From Gymnopus androsaceus JB14 (lineage: Eukaryota; Basidiomycota; Agaricomycetes; Agaricales; Omphalotaceae): 64,000 nt of DNA. A program made the position numbers and the translations under genes. Location of the stretch: contig ML769561.1 of NCBI GenBank assembly GCA_009733575.1, positions 62,001 to 126,000 of the forward strand, given 5' to 3'. The number at the start of each line of letters is the position of its first letter. Position 1 is the first letter of the stretch. Positions 11,594-19,732 of this stretch are shown in pieces. The notes below the pieces were generated by a model. The model had not been told where the DNA came from, ran no database searches, and saw nothing but the letters and a program-made list of their open reading frames with translations.

Positions 11594-12295
11594 GTCGAAC
11601 CCCAGATTGCGTACCAACCCTTGCCCGCAATCCCATACGCTCAAGCTGTTCCAGTTCAACCCCAGTATCGGCCTGTAGCGTGCATTGAGGCAAACCCTGT
11701 AACCACACCGCAAACGACAGCATCACGAGCTCGGAATTGGAGAAATCGACAAAGAGGAGCTGCCGCCTGGGAAGGAAACCCAGGAAACTTGCCCGACGGT
11801 CACCTGCAAGCACACTTGGAAGAGGTTAACAACACCTCGGGCCATGGACATGGTCACTCTTCCTCACCAGAACATGTTTGTGCGTGTCAGGATGGGGGAG
11901 ACTTCACAGGAGTTTTGCTCAGAGCAGCCAGAGTACCTTGGACCCCGCAAGAGCGGGCGGAAATGAATCGTCGGAGGGCGCAAAACCTCTCCCAACGATG
12001 TGGGGGCCAAGGCCATTATCAGGCAAGCTGCAAAAATCCTGAATCTAAATTGCCACCGAAGGAGGGTGGCAACGAGGGTGATTCAACTCACCCAAATAAG
12101 GATATTATGCATGCAGTGTTCACTCCAGACGGTAACACCAAATCAGCAACTTCTGGAACTGGCATATTGCAGGCGGTGTTCTCTGTCGAGGATAGGGACG
12201 AGTCGCAGAACGACTGGAAGCTTGTTGAAGACAAGGAGGTCCTTCCTTTGTGCTCGGACTCGGGAAATGGAGCGGGGGCTCCGGGAAGGAAATAG
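11594..12295 (+). pseudogene. gag: Ty3/gypsy Gag C-terminus with damaged zinc knuckle
   Basis: The frame continues from the Gag core after the stop. RAARVPWTPQERAEMNRRRA precedes a CCHC knuckle readable as CGGQGHYQASC. The expected first cysteine, three residues before that C, is Ser (TCC), so the knuckle has lost a zinc ligand. A 100-residue acidic tail follows. The protease frame opens shortly after, at 12337. Confidence 0.7.
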
Positions 12296-12336
12296 AGGAA
12301 TCTCGGGGCCCCGGTTCACCCGTCATAGGTTGAGCA

Positions 12337-12816
12337 ATGCACACAGGGGTGACACCAGCTCGACTATCCTCAAGGTCCCATAACTCCTTTATAGATTCCA
12401 GTGCTACAAAACCTTTTGTTGATTGGTCCATCGCTAAGGCTTTCCCTCAAAACACTAAGAAACTGCTAACACCAGTCCCTCTGGAACTATTTGACGGAAA
12501 ACCAACCTCAGCGGGAGCAATAACCTTGACTTTTACGGATGTTGTGAGCTTTGCAGATGGGACTCTCCATACCGTCGAGTTCTTTGTGACTCGACTACAC
12601 CCAACAGCACCAATAGTGCTGGGACTGCCTTGGCTACAGGAACATAATCCAGATATCAACTGGACTGACCTGAGCCTGGGCTTCCGCTTAACAAATGCAC
12701 ACATATCAGCTGCACTATGTGGGGAACTAGAAATCCCCACCCAGGAGGAAATAGAGATGGAAGAAAGGGAGAAGGAGGATGCTAGGGACACGACAACACG
12801 GTCTAAGGAATGCTGA
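12337..12816 (+). pseudogene. pol: Ty3/gypsy aspartic protease (retropepsin)
   Basis: The frame has the retropepsin pattern. The active-site strand FIDSSATKPFVD stands where DSGAT is usual (Gly replaced by Ser). The ending IVLGLPWLQEHNPDINWTDL is the diagnostic ILG-like motif with the typical gypsy sequel. It would cleave Gag-Pol. The frame closes at 12814, and 12817-13390 holds only broken pieces of the Pro/Glu-rich linker to RT. Confidence 0.8.
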
Positions 12817-13390
12817 CGGACTGTAAAATTAGAGGCAGCGAACGAGGAGGACGAAGAGCAGGGGGGACTTGAAGAAGGGACACATCCCGATGGAAGACGG
12901 GGCTCAGGAGATGCCCTCCTCATGGATATTAATGAATGGCTGCAAAGAGAGGATGAGTCGAGACATGGGAGAGGATGGGAGAAAGAAGGGGAAGTAGAAT
13001 AACAAGTGGGAGACTCCATAAACCCACCCAAAAACACAGCCAATCCATCCTCGCCCGACTCACCCGCAACTGTAAAATCTGTGAAAATCGAATTGGCGGA
13101 ATCAGCATTCGAACAGAGATTTAGGGAATGGGAATCTTGATGGGAGGAATGGACATCTAACCGGCCCACATGCAAGCAACGAAGGAGGTGGAAGTACCAG
13201 CACTCCAAACCTCCCCCAGAACGATACATCCAGTACCAGAGTCAATCAGCAAAATCCCATCTAGAGACAGGCGGACGCCAAGAGGGTCAATGCGGAAGGT
13301 CAATTCTCGCAAAAGAGCCAAAACCCACTGTCACGAACATCCGACCCAAACATCAAAGGGAAACCTGTTAGTCTAATTGGGGCAGCCACT

Positions 13391-13717
13391 ATGAATCAAT
13401 TATTGCGAGACGGAACGCCTGCGTATATGCTGCATATCAAACCTACCGATATCAATTCCGCCTCAGAAATCAGACGTTCAGCAAAGGAACCTCCATGTGC
13501 GGACAAGGCACCTATGTCCAACATACCCAAACAGGAAGACAAGCAGACAGCGGACGAGTTTGAGAGGAGAAAAAGAGAAGAGGAGGAGGAAAGAAACAAA
13601 CAGGAAACGGAGGAGTTAAAGAAACACATTCCTCCACAGTACCAAGACTTCCTGGATGTATTCTCACCAGGAATGGCCAAGGAACTGCCACTTCAGGCTG
13701 CCCCAATTTATATCTTC
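13391..13717 (+). pseudogene. pol: start of Ty3/gypsy reverse transcriptase, truncated by an insertion
   Basis: The reading ERRKREEEEERNKQETEELK, then HIPPQYQDFLDVFSPGMAKE, is the standard approach to gypsy RT (PxxYxxFxDVF, followed by LP..RPYD). After about ten more residues homology ends at 13717, where the inverted repeat TTAGATAGTCC starts. No RT, RNase H or integrase and no 3' LTR are found beyond the inserted element, so the 3' half of the retroelement was lost. Confidence 0.7.
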
Positions 13718-13839
13718 TTAGATAGTCCAAAGTGTAACAATCCAGTAACTAATATGATCAAAATCCACAGGAAATCCAGGGCCCTGGAATCCATACACCC
13801 TGCCTGGATTCCATGCGTGTCGCATGGATTCCATGCCCT

Positions 13840-15405
13840 AGTAAATAGTAGTGTATGGATTCCAGGCATGTTGCATGGAATCCATGCACTAGTAAAAATA
13901 GTAGTGTATGGATTCCATGCAACATGCCTGGAATCCATGCACTAGTAAAAATAGTAGCGTATGGATTCCAGGCATGTTGCATGGAATCCATGTACTAGTA
14001 AAAATAGTAGTGTATGGATTCCAGGCATGTTGCATGGAATCCATGCACTAGTAAAAATAGTAGTGTATGGATTCCAGGCATGTTGCATGGAATCCATGCA
14101 CTAGTAAAAATAGTAGTGTATGGATTCCAGGCATGTTGCATGGAATCCATGCACTAGTAAAAATAGTAGTGTATGGATTCCATGCAACATGCCTGGAATC
14201 CATGCACTAGTAAAAATAGTAGTGTATGGATTCCAGGCATGTTGCATGGAATCCATGCACTAGTAAAAATAGTAGTGTATGGATTCCAGGCATGTCGCAT
14301 GGAATCCATGCACTAGTAAAAATAGTAGTGTATGGATTCCAGGCATGTCGCATGGAATCCATGCACTAGTAAAAATAGTAGTGTATGGATTCCAGGCATG
14401 TTGCATGGAATCCATGCACTGGTAAAAATAGTAGCGTATGGATTCCAGGCATGTTGCATGGAATCCATGCACTGGTAAAAATAGTAGTGTATGGATTCCA
14501 GGCATGTTGCATGGAATCCATGCACTGGTAAAAATAGTAGCGTATGGATTCCAGGCATGTTGCATGGAATCCATGCACTAGTAAAAATAGTAGTGTATGG
14601 ATTCCATGCAACATGCCTGGAATCCATGCACTAGTAAAAATAGTAGTGTATGGATTCCAGGCATGTTGCATGGAATCCATGCACTAGTAAAAATAGTAGT
14701 GTATGGATTCCAGGCATGTCGCATGGAATCCATGCACTGGTAAAAATAGTAGTGTATGGATTCCAGGCATGTCGCATGGAATCCATGCACTAGTAAAAAT
14801 AGTAGTGTATGGATTCCAGGCATGTCGCATGGAATCCATGCACTAGTAAAAATAGTAGTGTATGGATTCCAGGCATGTCGCATGGATTCCATGCACTAGG
14901 AAAAATAGTAGTGTATGGATTCCAGGCATGTTGCATGGAATCCATGCACTGGTAAAAATAGTAGTGTATGGATTCCAGGCATGTTGCATGGAATCCATGC
15001 ACTGGTAAAAATAGTAGTGTATGGATTCCAGGCATGTTGCATGGAATCCATGCACTAGTAAAAATAGTAGTGTATGGATTCCAGGCATGTCGCATGGAAT
15101 CCATGCACTAGTAAAAAATAGTAGTGTATGGATTCCAGGCATGTCGCATGGAATCCATGCACTGGTAAAAATAGTAGTGTATGGATTCCAGGCATGTTGC
15201 ATGGAATCCATGCACTAGTAAAAAATAGTAGTGTATGGATTCCAGGCATGTCGCATGGAATCCATGCACTAGTAAAAATAGTAGCGTATGGATCCAGCAT
15301 GTCGCATGGAATCCATGCACAGTAAAAATAGTTGCGTATGGATTCCAGGCATGTTGCATGGATTCCATGCACTAGTAAATATAGTAGTGTATGGATTCCA
15401 TGCAT
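13840..15405 (+). repeat. 53-bp satellite array (about 29 units)
   Basis: The unit is ATGGATTCCAGGCATGTTGC, then ATGGAATCCATGCACTAGTA, then AAAATAGTAGTGT, repeated with 0-3 changes per copy. Each unit has an internal dyad, TGGATTCCA facing TGGAATCCA around a 29-bp segment. In the units at about 13909, 14170 and 14596 that inner segment is inverted relative to its neighbours. The period of 53 makes open frames cycle through all phases; they are not genes. Confidence 0.9.
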
Positions 15406-15410
15406 GTCGC

Positions 15411-16090
15411 ATTAGTACTAGTTCGACCATTAGATTAGTTACTAGTCTGAGTTATCAGTACTAGTACCACCATTAGGTTAGTTACTAGTTCAAGTTATTA
15501 GTACTATTATAAGCATTAGATTCGTTATAGTACGACTTATTAGTACTCGTCAACCATTAGATTAGTTACAGTCCGAGTTATTAGTACTAGTACAACCATT
15601 AGGTTAGTTACTAGTATGACTTATTGGTACTAGTACAACCATTAGATTAGTTACTAGTCCGAGTTATTTGTACTAGTACCACCAGTTAGGTTAGTTACTA
15701 GTCCGAGTTATTAGTACCATTATAAGCATTAGATTTGTTACTAGTACAACTTATTAGTACTAGTTCAACCATTAGATTAGTTACTAGTCTGAGTTATTAG
15801 TACTAGTACAACCATTAGATTAGTTACTAGTCCGAGTTATTAGTACTAGTACAACCATTAGGTTAGTTACTAGTATGACTTATTAGTACTAGTTCAACCA
15901 TTAGATTAGTTACTAGTCCGAGTTATTAGTACTAGTACAACCATTAGATTAGTTACTAGTCCGAGTTCTTGGTATTAGTACCACCATTAGATTAGTTACT
16001 AGTCCGAGTTATCAGTACTAGTACCACCATTAGGTTAGTTACTAGTACGACTTATTGGTACCAGTACAACCATTAGCTTCCTTACTAGTA
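15411..16090 (+). repeat. 43-bp satellite array (about 16 units)
   Basis: The unit is TACTAGTACAACCATTAG, then ATTAGTTACTAGTCCGAGTT, then ATTAG. The phase is seen at 15768 and 15811. Copies vary more than those of the 53-bp array. The core ACTAGTAC links it to the palindromic satellite at 4770-5830. Confidence 0.85.
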
Positions 16091-16094
16091 TGAC

Positions 16095-16460
16095 CTTACG
16101 CCCACCCTCCCGGTGCTTGTGGGCACTTATTTATCCAAAAAATGTCGGGAATCAGGCTTGATAAATCCTTCAAAAATCATCAAAGATTATCAAAATATTT
16201 CGGCATTATTGTTCCCCCCCGGTGCATATGGGCACATATGGGTGCTCATTTTACCACAGAACATTGGGAATTGAGCTTGATAAATTCTGGAAAAATCGTG
16301 AAAAATAGTGAAAATATTTGGGCATTGTTATCCCGCCCACAAGCACTTTTGGGTGCATATTTTCCTGCCAAATAACGGGAATGGAGCTTGATAAATCTCG
16401 GAAAAATGATAAAAAATCATGAAAATATTTAGGGATTGTTTTTCCACCTCCCACTGATTA
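16095..16460 (+). repeat. three tandem ~110-120 bp units
   Basis: Each unit has a GGTGC..TGGGCAC block, then GGGAAT(C/T/G)(A/G)(G/A)GCTTGATAAAT (16147, 16266, 16377), then an AT-rich AAAATATTT(C/G/A)GG(C/G)ATT tail. The copies are clearly diverged. Confidence 0.7.
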
Positions 16461-16495
16461 TGGCACCTCATGTCCGAATAAGGTTATGTAACACA

Positions 16496-16797
16496 TGTGA
16501 CACTGTCACACTACATATATGGTATCCCTTAACTGATTATGGCACCTCATGCCTGAATGTTCTTGTGACACATGTGACACTGTCACACTACATATACAGT
16601 ATACCTTAACTGTAACTCTCCTTCTGGAATTCATCCTCATTGCAATCAAAAGTGTAATTTGTAGTTTGTGTGACAGTGTCACATGCAGGCTGATGGGATC
16701 AGCAGAGGTAGGTTGCTGGGTGTAGATGAGAAAGTCATCACTGTAACTATCAATCGCTATTTCACAAATTTCAATTTGTACTGTGTGACAGTGTCAC
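16496..16797. repeat. four dyad sites TGTGACAC/TGTCACA, two direct and two inverted
   Basis: TGTGACACTGTCACA occurs at 16496-16510 and 16573-16587. Its reverse complement TGTGACAGTGTCACA occurs at 16669-16683, and most of it again at 16784-16797. The arrangement is symmetric around about 16630 and could be the centre of the foldback element. Function is unknown; protein-binding sites are one possibility. Confidence 0.6.
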
Positions 16798-16814
16798 GTG
16801 ACTATTACTATACT

Positions 16815-17120
16815 TCGCATGCACTACTATATTTACTTGTACATGGAATCCATACACTACTATATTTACTAGTGCATGGAATCCATGCGACATGCCTGGA
16901 ATCCATACACTACTATTTTTACTAGTGCATGGATTCCATGCAACATGCCTGGAATCCATACACTACTATTTTTACTAGTGCATGGAATCCATGCAACATG
17001 CCTGGAATCCATACACTACTATTTTTACCAGTGCATGGATTCCATGCAACATGCCTGGAATCCATACACTACTATTTTTACTAGTGCATGGATTCCATGC
17101 GACATGCATGGAATCCAGGT
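16815..17120 (-). repeat. 53-bp satellite, inverted right arm (about 5 units)
   Basis: This is the same repeat as at 13840-15405 in the opposite orientation (ACTACTATTTTTACTAGTGC, ATGGA(A/T)TCCATGC(A/G)ACATGCC). It forms the short right arm of the foldback-like element. Confidence 0.85.
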
Positions 17121-17263
17121 GGGGTGTATGGATTCCAGGCGGGGCCCCTGGATTTCCTGTGGATTTTGATCATATTAGTTACTGGATTGTTACACTTTGG
17201 ACTATCTAACTAATTACTTTTCCTGGTAGACTGGAATGTTGAGCCCTGGAATCCATGGTTAGG

Positions 17264-17360
17264 CCTGGAATCCATGGCCTTGGATTTCCATAGGATTTAC
17301 ATCTTATTAGATACTGGATTGTTACACTTTGGACTATCTAACTTGTTAGATTTTAAGGCA
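17264..17360 (-). repeat. right 97-bp terminal inverted repeat of the 14-kb block
   Basis: It is the exact inverse of 3337-3433. Only about 55 bases of other sequence separate it from the right end of the nested element at 17209. Confidence 0.8.
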
Positions 17361-18493
17361 CCCTGAAGTGGTTGGACACAAGTAGTGATATCCAATAATC
17401 CAAAATGTGTGTGAGACATCAACTACTCAACGTGGATAGGGTATGTTTCCATGTCGCCAGAGTTTTGCTGTGCAGTTCCTGTTTGGGCACTGGATCCCAT
17501 CTGGAAGTAGACATTCAGGATCCCAAAGAAAAAAATCTAAATCATAACAGTCCTGTGGTGTAAGATTTGCTTTTTTCAAGCAAAACCACAAAGCCTCCCG
17601 TGGAAACCAAAATGAGTGATTTCAGTAGAGTGTGGGGAGTTTGTTTATACGCTGACTAGATTAAGCCTGTAACTTTAGAAAGTGGCTCATGAATGGTGTC
17701 TTCTTATAATCAATGGGTTCTTGTGTCCTTGCATGTGGCAATACATCATCATCATCAATTTTTTCATCAGGCCTACCAATGCCATCCTGAAAAGCAGCTG
17801 CTGTCTCATCTACTGCAATCTGCACTTCATCTTCCTCAGAAAGATCTACAAATACATGATCTGGTTGAGCAGTTGAACTGGATTCAGCTGTCCCAGGTTT
17901 TAGGTCCAGAGTAACAGCTACTGGAGCTGATGAACCAGAGGTTGACCCAATATCATCTGAAGGTTGGTGTTCAGCACTCCTATGAGAGAACTTAGTAGCA
18001 GGTAGAGCTGGAACATCAAACTGGAGAAAAATCAAAATTAATGGTTAGATTCTGAAAGGGGACTTGCACTTATAGTTCCAGACTCTTCATTGTAAGTTGC
18101 AGCTGATCCATAAGATGTATTTCCAGGTGAAATCTTCTTTCTTGGACGACCTACAGGCCTTGGTTGCTCAGGTGGTGGCTTATAGTTTGGACCCCTAGGT
18201 CTTCCTCTTGGTCTCTTTGCTGGTAAATTTGAAGAGACCTCCTCAGAGGATTTATCATTATGGATATTCAAAGAACTTGAAGCTCCATGGTGAAGCATAT
18301 GTGTATCAATGCTTGGAACAGTGGGAATAGGGAATGCCATTTGATTCCTGCTACCAATGTGTTAATGTGAATGGACATAGATACAGGTGAACCATACCCA
18401 ATATTATCATACCTCTCAATTTCAGATGCAGCAATAATTATCCCCATAATCATCCCAATCCTCTTCAGTGAATTGATCCACAGTAGAATCCAT
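17361..18493 (-). pseudogene. N-terminal part of the DUF6729-family gene (AT hooks and zinc-binding region)
   Basis: A likely start at 18493 gives MDSTVDQFTEEDWDDYGDNY. After an intron comes a basic linker with two AT-hook-like motifs (KRPRGRPRGP near 18200, RPVGRPRKK near 18140). A Ser/Asp-rich stretch with FVDLSEEDEVQI follows. Near 17370-17620 the DUF6729 core reads KKANLTPQDCYDLDFFLWDP, then ECLLPDGIQCPNRNCTAKLW, then VVDVSHTFWIIGYHYLCP. The paired Cys residues suggest zinc binding. The reading breaks at the inverted repeat at 17360 and resumes at 3336. In-frame stops (for example TGA after PYPR near 17420) show it is dead. AT hooks suggest DNA binding; the role of the family is unknown to me. 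Confidence 0.65.
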
Positions 18494-19732
18494 TTGAGAT
18501 GATGTGCTGGATTGAGATTGAAAAAAGTGTCACGGAAGTAAGGAAGAAAGAAAGAAACACATCAGAAACACATTGGAAACACATGATGTAGACTTGTGTG
18601 TGTGTGTGTTGAAACCACCATGATGTCAGTAGCACTGCCCCATGCACTCAATTGATAAGATCAAAAATCTCTGATTTCAACCACAGTGATGTTCATGAAG
18701 TGAAATTGCATATCGGCACCATTTCACATCAAGAGTAGGCATAGTAAGTAATAGTAATAATTACACAGGCAAAGTATATACATGAATGGCACGGCAGCTT
18801 GCTGCCGCTGATAATAGTTTGATGGCTGTGAAGAATTAGATGCCTGCCGCCTGTCAAAGCGGTATTGCCCTCCAATGGTGGTATCTTTTTTGTATCTTTG
18901 ACAGTCACATGAACGGTGGATCACTATCCGGTATCCTTCCCGGTATCCACCACAGAAATGAGTATTGAGCCCTAATTATATCACAATCGTGAAGCATTGA
19001 AGAGCCACAAGGCACACACATAGTAAGTACTCAATGATGGAAAATAGGATAATTCTATTAACCAACCCCGCTGCTTAAACGGGGATTCAAGGTAATAGAA
19101 TTATCCTGGGAAATAAGATTCTCGGAAACACATTCAAGTTCCACTCATGCTCACTTCTATCTATGGAAATGGAGGGATGGTCTTTGATTTGCTGGTGGTG
19201 AGCTCAAGACACTGTGGTCTGGATGTTTGTACAAAAGAATTGGAAGAAGATGATGAAATTTTGATTCAGAGAAAAGGTGTTTGCCATTAGCGAGGGCATA
19301 CAAGAGTTGCTGTAAAATATTTTAACAACCAGGAATTCCACACATGCTTGTATACATGCCTTAGCCTTTCAATCTTTGTCCATACGTCATTGCTTTAGGC
19401 CATTTACAAGAAAAGCAATAGTGTTTTTGGCATCTAAAAGCTGCATGATGGCTGAATCCATATGAAAATCAACAAAAGAAAAGGAACTTGTACAACTTTC
19501 CCAGCTCATCCAAAATGTTTTGAATCTTTTTTTTCGCAGAGATCCTCAATTTTGGTGATGAGGCATTTGAGGTATTGTCTTATGAATTACCTTTTATATC
19601 CTATTAATACTTATTATCTTCTATCTTATTGTTATTTCTATCTTATTGTCTGATTTACAAGGAACAAAATAGATAACCAAGTAATATAAATACTGTAATA
19701 TCAAGTACACTAGACTTGATTCTGAAATGAAC
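18494..19732. other. intergenic, no gene seen
   Basis: The stretch is AT-rich, with a (TG)n tract near 18600 and no convincing frame. It contains the hairpin at 19046-19107. Confidence 0.5.
19046..19107. repeat. perfect 15-bp inverted repeat
   Basis: AGGATAATTCTATTA (19046-19060) and TAATAGAATTATCCT (19093-19107) flank a 32-nt spacer that itself holds CCCCG/CGGGG. It could be a tiny TIR element or an RNA hairpin. Confidence 0.6.

Larger units (their letters stand above)
13718..17209. mobile_element. foldback-like satellite element with ~125-bp inverted ends
   Basis: The left end TTAGATAGTCCAAAGTGTAA and the next ~40 bases match the inverse of the right end perfectly, and pairing continues imperfectly for about 125 bp into the satellite. 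The dinucleotide TA stands directly outside GATAGTCC on both sides, so a TA target duplication is possible. The interior is entirely repetitive: a 53-bp satellite, a 43-bp satellite, three ~115-bp repeats, dyad TGTGACACTGTCACA sites, then a short inverted 53-bp satellite. There is no transposase. Its ends resemble those of the surrounding 14-kb block, so the two belong to one family. Confidence 0.7.
3337..17360. mobile_element. 14-kb composite insertion bounded by perfect 97-bp inverted repeats
   Basis: The first 97 bases (3337-3433) and the reverse complement of the last 97 (17264-17360) are identical, beginning TGCCTTAAAATCTAACAAG. The reading of the interrupted minus-strand gene ends with GYHYLCPTTSG just after the right end and continues with NGPTCRNSSSDPRP just before the left end, so the whole block sits inside one gene. 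Inside are satellites, a MITE, a truncated Ty3/gypsy element and a nested relative (13718-17209) whose terminal repeat is closely related. I see no transposase gene and no clear target-site duplication. It could be a large non-autonomous TIR element or an older small element swollen by later insertions. Confidence 0.65.

Noticed and set aside
12447..13229. 260-codon minus-strand frame opposite the gypsy protease
   Set aside because: It is antisense to a recognised retropepsin and its linker, and its Ser/Pro-rich text matches no family.
13840..15405. CRISPR-like regular array
   Set aside because: The 53-bp units are near-identical throughout with no unique spacers, and the window is eukaryotic; it is a satellite.
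13708..15405. Long chain of ~100-residue reading frames with HAWNPYTTIFTSAWIP-like text
   Set aside because: They are the satellite read in shifting phases (53 is not a multiple of 3) and have no start context or family.
3337..17360. Starship or other captain-carrying giant element
   Set aside because: No tyrosine recombinase or cargo genes are present; contents are satellites and a retroelement fragment.
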